Assembly: GCA_011316305.1 (NCBI GenBank)
Contig: SAUG01000030.1
Coordinates: forward strand, 186,001 to 250,000
Reading direction: 5' to 3'
DNA length: 64,000 nt
DNA from: Rusavskia elegans
Lineage: Eukaryota > Ascomycota > Lecanoromycetes > Teloschistales > Teloschistaceae
Positions 31,211 through 42,080 of the stretch are shown in pieces. The first letter of the stretch is position 1, and each line of letters starts with the position of its first letter. The notes under the pieces were generated by a model. It worked only from the letters and a program-made list of their open reading frames with translations. It did not search any database and was not told the DNA's origin. Both the position numbers and the translations under genes were made by a program.

Positions 31211-33876
31211 ATGAGCGTGAGGAGTCAAAGCGATCACCCTTCCAAGGCGACCTATCCCCAAGACAACAAACATATCAAGCTTCCCCCGGATGGCGCCGAT
31301 GACCAGAAGACGTCCGAGAGAGTAGAGGACCATTTTAAATCTCCCAGCGACTCCCGCGATCCTTTCGCTTCCAAATCCTGGCCGCAGAGGAGGCTTCGAA
31401 GTCCTGGTTTGAAATGGCACAAGCAGTACGAAACCCCCAGGACAGGCAGAGTCTTGGTCATAGATTACATCAAGAAAGACCGCAGCAAGGAGGGCATGCG
31501 AAAAGTAGCTGCCCAGGAGATCAATAATATCGAGGGTTTGCGCAAGATCTACACCAATCCTGATCGCGGCAGCGATGCCGTACTCCGCGTCTTTCATGTC
31601 CAGAATGCGACCTGGGCAACGCAGTTCCTGCTTCGCAAATTCAACATATCAGCCCGCGATGACCTGGTCGGCACCGATTTTGGCCACTACGTCCAGAACA
31701 AGCATAGGCAACGCCGAGGCAAACCTCTTTTGACGGGCAAAAGCTGGAAGACCACACATGATCCAGTAAGTATGTTCCTGCTTCTGGAGCCGAAACATGT
31801 CCCAGAATCCAACTATTGAAACTTGAGGAGATGCTAACTCGGGCATCTGCTAGTGGAGAGCCATCAATCGCACTAGCTTCGGTCTTGACTATCTCAAACC
31901 GTATAAAGTCAATCCACAGAGCCAGGGCCGGCGAGACACGACTGGCAAGATGATGGAGTTGAGTTGCTATGATGAGGACGACAATGCTGCGTACGGCTGG
32001 GACGTGTATCCTCAGAGACTCGTAAGCGTGCTCCCAAACATGATTTGCCTTCGTAGAGACACTCACCATCCGCTAGAGTTGCTACATCCAACACAAAGAA
32101 CCTCCGTCCGAAGGATCAGCTGTACCGGGAGATCTGGACGTACAAAATCCTTACGAGAATGGCACCATTAAAAACGATCCTCATGAGTATTTTCCACGGC
32201 TGGAGAGCCTCGACAATGGCAACGCAATAATCATCTTTGAGAACTCGTGCTCGGGTTCGATTGATGACACGATGGTGGAGGCTCGCTCTCAGTGGGAGAG
32301 CAGATGGCGACGGCTACCCTTTTACCTGGCGTACGAATCCCATGACGTTTCCAACGATGATCAAATGGCACTTGAATGCATGAAGATAATACTAGCCGAT
32401 GTCTGGAGAAGCGTGTCAGAATCCTGGGATCGTTTGATCGACCTATCCAATGTGCATGTCGACTGTTTGCAAGATCGGATCTATGAACAACCTGTGAGCG
32501 CACTTTGCTGCAGATGTAGTATGTTGACTTACATTGTATTATAGGCCGACGAAACTCGCGCTCCTGAGTTGTGGACAAATGCCAGCAACTGGCTCAAAGT
32601 TGAAAGACTGGTCACAATCCATACGAATGTAGTCAAAGAGATGCAGGACAACCTACGAGAGCTGACCGGTGAACCGACGATCGAAGATAATTGGCTTGAA
32701 AAAAGTCCCAGCGACATGGAGAGAATCGGCCTCCTGTAGGTATTGGCTATGTCATCATCAATAGACAGTAATTAACCTTTTTGACAGCGTTCAAGAAGAT
32801 CTCGTGAAGCCGACGGATAGCCTGAACGATCTAGTGTACAAATCAGTGGAAATCCGTGATTCACGACAGTCTCTGCAGCTGAACACATCCATGTGGCGCC
32901 TCTCGTGGATCACTTTCATATTTCTCCCGCTTACGTTCATAGTGGGCTTCTTTGGGATGAACGTGAGTAAACTTTCACACATGGAGGTGGCATCGAAGCT
33001 GAAAGATTGACGTAGGTCGATACTTTCAGTGACAACCCGTCCATCAAGTGGTATTTCGTCTCGGCTGTGCCGCTGATGATGCTGGTCTTAATCCTCTGGT
33101 ATATCATTAAGCATGCTCTTGCGAGGCGGCGCCAATCGCCGTATCAGCGAGGCGTGTACGAGCATCTATTCCACGACTTGGCGACATCTTACCCAACACT
33201 ATGGTCTCGAGCTGGACCTCGAAAGTTCATCCGGCCACAAGGCATGATGGGTCGTCTCAAATGGAACCTGATACTCTATTGGAACCGACCGGAGAAGACG
33301 GTGCGATCAGGGTCACCGGACCCAGACTCGGATGACGACGATCTGGGAGCATGGGCTCGCTGCAAGCGAACACTTACTCGCCGGTGGACGTCACAATTGC
33401 GAGGTACAGCTCCTGCTGGTATTTCGAGTTCCAGTCTTGAGGAAGGCAGGCCCAATGAGCTCGGTACAATCAGCGACGGCCTCAGCGGGGTTACCGAGCT
33501 GCTTGCTCTCCCGGTGACAGAACACGACAAGGACCTACCCGGCGGCATGCTTCGACTCCCATTGTCGCCAGGATCACAAGCCCAGCGGAAGCGAGCGTCT
33601 CCGCGGGGTGGCAGCTCGGAACGGTCACCACGCCCAACCAGCAAGGGGAGCAGTGCAGGAAGAGACAGCGGGGTTTTGGTGGAAGAAGAGGCATTCAACT
33701 GGCTGCAGGAGCTCGGGCGGAGAAGTCAGCGAATTGGAGGAAATGGAAATGGAGTGCGGCAGGGTAGCAGGAGCAGGAGCAGGAGCGAGAGCAGGAGCGA
33801 GAGCAGGAGAGAATCCATGATGGCAATCCTGTCGCCCGATCATGAAGGCACGGAGGATGTCAAAGTAGATGAATGA
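31211..33876 (+). CDS. CorA-family Mg2+ transporter-like membrane protein
   Basis: Six exons, 31211-31765, 31854-32021, 32077-32493, 32545-32735, 32788-32962 and 33016-33876, about 788 residues. The large N-terminal cytosolic domain contains FGLDYLKPYKVNP and the C-terminal stalk VQEDLVKPTDSLNDLVYKSVEIRDSRQSLQLN leads to TM1, WRLSWITFIFLPLTFIVGFF, which ends in the CorA signature GMN exactly at an exon boundary. TM2 is WYFVSAVPLMMLVLILWYII. The tail (~250 residues) is polar with an SR-dipeptide tract. The layout is that of the fungal CorA-like group, larger than bacterial CorA. Ion selectivity (Mg2+ or another divalent) cannot be read from sequence; likely plasma or organelle membrane. Confidence 0.9.
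33763..33812 (+). repeat. Short tandem repeat coding for Ser-Arg dipeptides
   Basis: Repeats of AGGAGC and GAGAGCAGGAGC units within the CorA-like tail encode SRSRSRSESRSESRRES. A likely length-variable minisatellite. Confidence 0.75.
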
Positions 33877-34356
33877 GGGTTCAGGGGACGGGCATGATGG
33901 AGATCGATCGGACAAGCAAAGTGTGCCGAATCAGGATGTCGATGACTCGAGCATCCTGCAGGCTGCAGGATCGTGTACTCATTTGGAGTACAGCATAAGG
34001 TAGATAATTGGGGACAAGCTCATAACTGTACTACGTACGAGCTGACTCAGCCATTCTCGGTCCGAGATTGGACTGGCTCGTGTTAAACGGTACACGGTCG
34101 AGAGAAGTAAGGTAAGGTACAGTACAGTATACTGCAAATCGCCGACGGGCTTCGGATCCCGTCATTCGGTTTCTTTTTTGGTGTCAACCCCCACCATCCC
34201 AAGCTATAACATTGCTGTATTGCAAGGCATCTCCAGATCCTTTTTATACCCGTACGTATCTTGAACATGTTGAAGTGTCATCTTTCCCGAGACCCACCAT
34301 CATCTGTACATAGGACCATCGAGTATTCATATTAATCATCACGTATATAACAAGAG
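33877..34356. other. Intergenic region with two adjacent hairpins
   Basis: Downstream of the CorA-like gene there is a hairpin of ATCCTGCAG and CTGCAGGAT around a single G (about 33953-33971), followed at once by TGTACTC and GAGTACA around ATTTG (about 33974-33992). These could be in the 3' UTR. A TATATAA stretch just before 34357 is too near the EMG1 start to be a standard TATA box. Confidence 0.45.
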
Positions 34357-35266
34357 ATGGCTCCGATTTCACCCACTTCATCCGAGGGAAGAGAAAGGAA
34401 ACGACAAAGTCAGTCGACCTTCATCCCCACATCACACCCGCTGACACTGCACCAGGAACCCAATCATGCCCACCACCAGAACTTCCCCAACTGGTCGCAG
34501 AGCAGCATGTTCCCATCGCTTCCACAGACAAAGACACTCAAAGGCTTATCGTCGTCCTTTCCCACGCCAGCCTCGAAACCTACAAAGCTTCTCATGGCGG
34601 TCGCAACGGTATGAACCGGGATGAAAAATACTCGCTACTGAACAGCGACGAACACATCGGTGTCATGAGGAAAATGAACCGAGACATCAGCGACGCACGT
34701 CCTGACATTACCCACCAGGTTTGGATGCACAACCTCCGCACCTCTGCCTGATTGGTACTCGACTCGCAATGACCTGACCGGCCTCCTAGTGCCTTCTGAC
34801 CCTACTCGACTCTCCCATCAATAAAGCCGGGAAGCTGCAAATATACATCCACACAGCCAAAGGCGTCTTGATCGAGATCAGCCCAACCGTTCGCATCCCC
34901 CGCACCTTCAAGCGCTTCGCCGGTTTGATGGTGCAGCTACTCCATCGACTCTCCATACGCTCGACCAATTCGCAAGAGAAACTCCTCAAGGTCATCAAGA
35001 ACCCAATTACCGATCATCTGCCCCCGAACTGTCGCAAAGTAACGTTGAGTTTTGACGCCGAGGTTGTCCGAGTCAAAGATTACATCGCCGATCTAGGCTC
35101 GCGGCAAAGCGTATGCGTCTTCGTCGGTGCGATGGCCAAAGGGACCGATGACTTTGCCGATTCCTTCAAGGACGACACCATCAGCATCAGCAACTTCAGC
35201 CTTAGTGCCAGCGTCGCCTGCGGGAAGTTTTGCAACGCCGCCGAAGACGTCTGGAATATCGTTTGA
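34357..35266 (+). CDS. EMG1: Ribosomal RNA small-subunit pseudouridine methyltransferase Emg1/Nep1
   Basis: Methylates the N1 of a hypermodified pseudouridine in 18S rRNA and is needed for 40S biogenesis in the nucleolus. Three exons, 34357-34408, 34456-34718 and 34790-35266, about 263 residues. After a variable N-terminus come [113 protein letters not shown]-type [10 protein letters not shown], and [11 protein letters not shown] near the end. The first intron (47 nt, GTCAGT donor, CTGAC branch) is needed to bring the ATG at 34357 into frame with the core. Length fits the family. Confidence 0.95.
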
Positions 35267-36252
35267 CCAATTATTGGGCAACGGACACAGTAGCCCCTTG
35301 GCCTCGTACCGACTTGTAGCTTACCCTCCGTGCTTGACTAGGATCGCCACGAGACGAGATACTCGAAATGAAGGACGCGTGCATGCGGGATCAGTGACAG
35401 CTGCGATCACAACATCTAAGCTTCCTCACTCGGTCCTGTAGAGTAGCATTAAGGCTGTTGGGATCTGGCTGTGTTTTTGCAACAAGAACATCGAAGCGAG
35501 TTTCAACAGACTTAGTTGGACGTTCGACGTCGAAGTGGATAACTCAACTTACTCCACTTTTCCTTTGTTTCTTGATTTCTTCGTGGCTGTCAATGTCCAA
35601 GGTAAGAAGGTCGGCATATGTGGAGCCATTGTATTCCCTTCGAGGGGACCAATGGATACAAGAGCCAGACATGTATATTTAGAGCCATCGATCTTTTGGG
35701 ATCGATGCTGCAATCTCAGGTCAGATGAGGCAGCCCTTTGGCGAGCTAGGGTACGACTTCTCATGTGCAGAAACAATCACGCAATATGACCAGCTGATGT
35801 TCGTATTGCATTGCTCGGTATACCCTTGTTCACGCTGCTTTGTGAGGTGGGTACTATGAGTATGGTCAGTAGAATCGTTGATTGGATGCATTGGGGGCGC
35901 CAAAGGCTACTGAGGATGCAGTCTTAAGCAACAACAAGCCGCCACGACAGACGGCCATTTGGCATCATTCGCCGCCCAACCATGTCTGATTCGAGACCTG
36001 GCTGTTGCCGACCAGAGTACGTGGCGTCCTCCACACCGGGCTTGACGTTGGGCATGAACCGGGCTGCTGGTACCCCCGTCAGGCACAAACTCAGAGTAGC
36101 CCAATCGTCTGAACGCAAGGTACCATCTGAACTTCACCAGCAATGGAGCTTCTGGAGGAAGATTTTCATTGAGCCTGTTTGCTCTTTGTTTTCTTCATCT
36201 ACACAGCGGGCTTGCTACAAGACATCCACCATACTTCCCTCTCATATCTGAG
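35267..36252. other. Intergenic region
   Basis: About 1 kb without a protein-like frame or recognised repeat. It includes an isolated ACGCGT near 35375, not obviously linked to a replication gene. Confidence 0.4.
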
Positions 36253-37818
36253 ATGCCTGTATCGCACATAGGACTTACTGTTTCGCATTTGCCAACATCC
36301 TGTTCATTCTTCCTGGCCGCTCTTGCACCTCTGGGTTACCGATACTTTGGCCAAAGTGGCAACCAGATCGGCTTTGGCATCGACGACGCAGAATTCTTCA
36401 TCAGCCAGGAGACTGGCAGGTAATTGGACCTTGGGTATCTTTCTCTCCCGTCACTGATTTTCTCTGTGCTGCATAGCATCAAAGCCAGTTCCGCGCATAT
36501 TGCCTTCCTCGCTCCATCCCGTAATGTGGTCGACAATTTCTTCATCGCGGCGCTGAAAGCAGGTGGTCGCATCCACGGAGAGCCCACGGAACGTGAACCT
36601 GCCACCGGATACTATAGCGCCGCTGTTCTGGATTTTGACGATAATTCCATCGAAGTGATGCATCGCCACGAAAAGGCACCCATCACCAATCCCTCAGACC
36701 ACGGCCTGGAGCCCGATCGGGTCTTATCTTGGCAGAAAGAGGTGGCAGCAAGCACCGTCAGCCAACCTTCCCAATCACCCAGGTCAAGCCCGCGAGTGAT
36801 TGTGACAAACATCACCAAGCCCACCATCATGGTTTCCGATCAGACCACTCAAGCGAAGGCCGACAGTGACCAGAATAGCAAAACGTTCATCGGAACTCTG
36901 CTCGGGGCCGCTGCGGGTGCAGCAGTAGCCTATGCTATGACCAAGGGTGACGAGGGTAGTAACCAAACCTTGGGAAATATCACGTACCAAGCCGTCGAGG
37001 CAGCAAGATCTCAGTTTGCATCGTCGGCCACCGGTACCCGAATTTCACAGCGGCCGACTACGTTCTCCAACTCTTCGCTACGGGAGCCGGCAATGACCGA
37101 GTGTTCACGCTCACAGCTTTCCATTGCCAGCCATGCTGCACAGTCCGATCGACCATCTTCCTGGCACCACGCTGCGAATCGACTTACCATTGCGGCACCA
37201 CCGGCACCTGTGGCGCAGGCGAGCACTTTGATTGATACCCTTATTCCGCCGTCAGAAGTTCCTCGCTACCGGCCTCGTTCAGTAAGCCGGAGCAAGACTG
37301 ACGGAGCTATTCCATCATCGAGAAGTAGTCGGGTTTCAGACCACATGTCGGCTCGAACAGACCACTCCCGTGGTCACTCTTCTACGCAGACAAAGACACG
37401 AGCGAATCCAGCGCATCCGAGGCATTCATCAGTTGTCACTGAAGTCAGGCATCAACCACATGGCTCCCTGCCACCACTGCCAGCTAGCAGGGCATCAAGC
37501 GTCAACTCAAGGAGAAGCCTCCTGGATGAGTTTAGAGGAAGCGGAGATAATGGGACGGTGGTCGAGTCCGTTGCACCGAGCGACAGCATCAGTCAAGCGG
37601 GTTCCGGGAGATCGAAAGGAAGCAGAGAGGCCAGCGGGCAGAGTCGTACTGGTAAACAACGAGGACAGGATGAGGGGAGTCAAGTGAGCGACAAGACCAT
37701 CAAAGCTGAGAAGAGCAAGATGGGCTCTCGAAGAGGGAGCATTATGAGTCTGCCAGCCAAGCCTTCAAGTCGCACGAGCGTACATCGAAGTGTGGTCAGC
37801 TTCTTGCCAGGGATGTGA
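36253..37818 (+). CDS. VOC (glyoxalase-like) domain protein with long disordered tail
   Basis: Two exons, 36253-36419 and 36477-37818, about 502 residues. Residues 1-140 are a vicinal-oxygen-chelate fold: HIGLTVSHLPTSCSFFLAAL, LGYRYFGQSGNQIGFGI, then across the intron HIAFLAPSRNVVDNFFIAAL, GGRIHGEP and GYYSAAVLDFDDNSIEVMH, where the first His and final Glu are in the usual metal-ligand places. The rest is Ser/Arg/Thr-rich and disordered, with one glycine/alanine segment FIGTLLGAAAGAAVAYAM near 215-235 that could be a glycine-zipper or membrane-associated helix. Substrate unknown. The fusion of a small VOC domain to such a tail is unusual. Confidence 0.82.
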
Positions 37819-38201
37819 GATTGCTAGGCATTCGGATCTGCTTTCATGCTTCCCCTTCTCATTCAGGATGTTTCATATCCATAGTAATAGGGCGAACTCG
37901 AATGAGGATGGGTGGTTGGAACTCGGAAGATAGACGGGATTTATATATGGCCCAGCGGGGTTAAGGGGAGGTCGCCATAGCATGTAAACATTGGGACATC
38001 AATCATACGGATACCTGTCGGCTTCCCGAGAGATCACTGCGCTCTTGTGGAACAAAAGACCATTGTGAGATCAGTCATGGACAGCAGTACCTTTTACACC
38101 AACTCGTATCCTCCGAGCCGTCAACATTTTGGACGCCCACTTGATGCAAGGTGGGGGAACAGCATTGCGCACCAGTAGCACTGGTGGCACTCCCTGGTCC
38201 G
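37819..38201. other. Intergenic region between co-directional genes
   Basis: It holds the 3' end of the VOC gene and the promoter of VAC14. Nothing specific was recognised. Confidence 0.4.
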
Positions 38202-41200
38202 ATGGATTCTACCGTCCAACGACTACTGAACGACAAGCTCTACGACAAGCGGAAACAGGGAGCCCTTGAGTTGGTCGACGCCCGTACCACTGTATCATTG
38301 CCATTGCAGCTAATAATTCCTGCACCCCCAGTCTCGAGAGGATTATCCGTGAAGCCATCGCCAACGGCGACAACGACCGAATAGCCAAGATCGTCCACCA
38401 GCTATGTCACGACTACGCTTATGCCGTCCATCAGCCTCATGCCCGGAACGGTGGATTGATTGGTCTCGCTGCAGCTTCCATCGCGCTCGGTTCAGTAAGC
38501 CCCGCTCACCCCCCTGAGAACGGGGAAGATCTGACGGCCAGATGTAGGACGAGGTTGCCAAGTATTTGAAAGAGATTGTTCCTCCCGTGCTGGCATGCTT
38601 CTCCGATCAAGATGCACGCGTTAGATACTATGCCTGCGAAAGCATGTACAACATCGCCAAGGTTGCCAAAGGCGAGATCTTGCTTTTCTTCAACGATGTC
38701 TTCGATGCCTTGTGCAAGGTACGGAGGGAATCCCAACACGTATACTGCAACATTGACAGCATGGCAGCTGGCTGCTGATGCAGAACTCTCCGTCAAGAAT
38801 GGCGCCGAGCTTCTGGATCGACTCGTCAAAGACATTGTATCGGAGTCTGCCGCAACCTACGTATCTGTTCTCCATTCGCCAGAGCGTATCTCAGACAAGG
38901 ACTCGACCAATGCATCCGTCGATTCAGCAACGGTCGAAGTACCCACCGCTTTTTCGCTTGCTAGGTTTATTCCTCTCTTGCAGGAGCGAATCAACGTTTT
39001 AAACCCTTTCACTCGCACCTTCCTTGTGTCTTGGGTGACGTTGCTGGATACCATCCCGGACCTGGAGCTTGTGTACTATCTCCCCGCTTTCCTGGGTGGT
39101 CTCTTCAAATTCCTCAGCGACCCAAACAGAGACGTGCATGTTGCAACCCAAGGAGCTCTCGAGAGGTTCCTGACAGAAATCAAGAGAATCGCCCGGATCA
39201 AACGAGGCATGGAGGAGAGTCGTAAGGGCCACAGTGAAGGCAAGCCCAAGGCATCAAATTCTAGTGACAGTGCTAGCGTACATACGGAGCATAGTGCAAT
39301 GAACGAGAAATCGGACGTTGCGGATGGGGAGTCGGGCACCGCACTCGCCAGCCATGACAGCCATGGGGATGGTGATTGGGTGCCAGGACAAGATGTACAA
39401 GTTGATCATGCCAAAATTCTACAGCTTCTGGTTACATTCCTGGAATCGCCGTCCGGTGAGACAGCCTGATGAATCCTCGGAAAAGCGACACTGACCATTA
39501 ATCACAGAAGAGGAGACAAAAACAGCTCTGAGATGGATCGACAATTTCTTCGAGGTGTGTCCGGAGGACCTGCTGGCCTTCGTACCAAGTTTGCTCTCGA
39601 AAGTGCTTCCAGCAATGGCCAGCGAAGTTGATGCTGTACGACAGACCGCCAATCGACTCAACAGCTCCTTGATGGACTTCATTGTGTCATTACCTGATGA
39701 AGGCTCGTCAGATGACGGCCCCCAGCCGGCTCACACAAAGTCGCCGATCCAAGCCCTTAGGGATGCAGATGAGAAAGCAAGGCGCTCGTCGACCCCGACT
39801 CTGAAGACATCCCAGCCTTCAGAAGTGGATTCGGAATCCAAAGGTGAAGTGGAATCATCCATACCGACACCTCCACCAGAACCTGCATCAACGTCAACCA
39901 AATCTGCTACTCAGCTGGACTACGCCGCCGCCGTGGGCGCCTTGACATTGCACTTCCTCAATGAGCATGAGGCTACGAGGGTGGCTTCACTGGCATGGCT
40001 TATCATGTTACATCGTCGAGCTCCTGGAAAAGTGCTCGCTACAAACGATGGGACGTTCCCTGCTCTTCTGAAGACCTTATCCGATCCAGCCGAGGCCGTC
40101 GTGACGCGCGATCTCCAATTGCTTTCCCAAATCTCCAAGAATAGCGATGACAGCTATTTCAATCTGTTCATGACCAACCTCCTGCAGCTTTTCTGCACAG
40201 ATCGGAGACTCCTGGAAACACGATGCAATCTGATCATTCGGCAGCTGTGCGTCAGCCTGAGTGCAGAGAGAATATACCGAACACTCGCCGATTGTCTGGA
40301 GAAGGACGAGGTAAGATCTCTTTCTGTAAAACACACGAAGCTCTGGCTAAATGCTCGGTAGGATTTGGAATTTGCAAGCATCATGGTCCAGAATCTCAAC
40401 AACAATCTCATTACCGCCCCAGAGTTAGCGGAGCTTCGCAAGAGGCTGCGAAACATCGAGACAAGGGACGGGCAGACCTTCTTCGTAGCCCTGTTCAGGT
40501 CATGGTGTCATAACGCTGTGGCGACCTTCTCGCTATGCTTGCTTGCACAAGCCTACGAGCAGGCGTATAATCTGCTTCAAATTTTGTAATAGAAGACCCT
40601 GTCCGAAACAAGATGCGCAGCTAACGGGTTCAGCGCGGAACTGGAGATGACTGTCAACATGCTGATACAGATTGATAAGCTCGTTCAGCTACTGGAGTCG
40701 CCCGTCTTCACATGTATGTTGGAACGCTCGAGGGATTACGCCCGCTGCTGACGAACATCTCGCTAGACCTCCGTCTCCAACTGTTGGAGCCTGAAAAATA
40801 CCCGCATCTTTACAAATGCCTCTATGGGTTATTGATGTTACTCCCACAGTCATCAGCGTTCGCTGCGCTGAAGAATCGGCTGAACAGCGTCAGCGCGATA
40901 GGCTATCTCCACATCGCCCCTCGAGCGTACGTGTCCTCCTCTTCCTCCTCCTCCCCCTCCCATGTCCGGCAGCAAAGCACTGAACTCAAGTTCGGTAGCA
41001 CCCCGCCGACGCCGACGGCAGCATTCGACCGGCCAAACCGCTTGAAGGCTCGCGAGGAAGGTGCCATCAGATGGGTGGAACTGCTGGATAAGTTTAAAGC
41101 TGTGCAGGAACGCGCCAGGAGGGCAAATCGAAGCCAGCAGACGCATGTCGATGATGGCACGCCTGTTCTTCCAGCCGGTGCGAGCGACGCCGGCAGCAAT

Positions 41201-41383
41201 CATAAGCTGTCGTCGCTGCTGCCCGATGGGCCGAAGCAAGGACAGGGGATCCGACCTTCGAGTGCGGGGAGTGCGGTGCAGAGAGCGCCGCCTCCAAGCG
41301 GTCCGATGCATAAACCGAAGTCGAGCTTGGGCAATCTTGGGAGGTTTACGAGTGGCGTTGGGGGGAGGAAAGGCAAAAAATAA
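38202..41383 (+). CDS. VAC14: Vac14, scaffold of the PIKfyve/Fab1 complex
   Basis: Scaffold that joins the Fab1 lipid kinase and Fig4 phosphatase to control PtdIns(3,5)P2 on the vacuole membrane. Eight exons: 38202-38269, 38332-38494, 38548-38718, 38768-39455, 39508-40310, 40362-40585, 40634-40713 and 40767-41383, about 937 residues. HEAT-repeat protein: [118 protein letters not shown], and the C-terminal Fig4-binding block with [40 protein letters not shown] and [13 protein letters not shown]. Intron 1 uses a GTTGGT donor, chosen because it restores ALDLERIIRE. The tail is Ser/Gly-rich. Confidence 0.97.
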
Positions 41384-42080
41384 ACATTGGAGGGCAAGGA
41401 GAGCATGTATATGTGTTTGTAATTAGAAATCGTTCTGGGGTGGCTCGTGAACAGGAACATAGCGGATCCGGCAGAACGTACGATAAATGACGGTCTACGG
41501 GGGACGCGATGGGTTAAAGGCTGTACCTTGGGTATTTGACAACATGGTTAATTACCCCTGAGTGCCATTCTCACTTTTTCTGCAGCAGCAAATAAAGCGT
41601 TCCCTCCTTTTATTTACCAGCCACATGAGCAACCCTGAACAATATCGCCGATCTCTTCACACAAGGACTCAGGCTTCTTGGAATCGGATCCATCTACCTT
41701 AATGTACATTTGATATCATCCATCCATCAGTATTTATTGTAGCTGTACTCTACGAGCCGGACAAGCACAGAAATTCCACACCTCAGCATTGTCATATAGT
41801 ACACCCCAGTCACAACGCCGCGTTCTATTAACAGCGAATGGGGGGTTTTCTCCGTGCATGGATACACATTCGGCAAGCCCATGTCTTGTCGTCTTCAGAA
41901 GGAAATGAAGTCGTCCTTGGTATGCTTCCCGGTGAGGCCTTTAGTGAATCTCCATCTCTTAAGAAGGACCGAGGATAGTTTCGGAGCATGAGAATTAGAG
42001 CACCGGTAGGGAGCTATTCGTTTGGAATTGGTCGGTCTATCGGTCGACGCAGTATATACAGTAGAGTTAATACGGTCTGC
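41384..42080. other. Convergent 3' intergenic region (VAC14 / DIM-2-like)
   Basis: No gene or repeat recognised; probably 3' UTRs of both neighbours. Confidence 0.4.

Noticed and set aside
40930..41383. Possible intron at the GTACGT after HIAPRA in VAC14
   Set aside because: The frame continues open to a Ser/Gly-rich tail typical of the family, and no acceptor is needed to keep phase.
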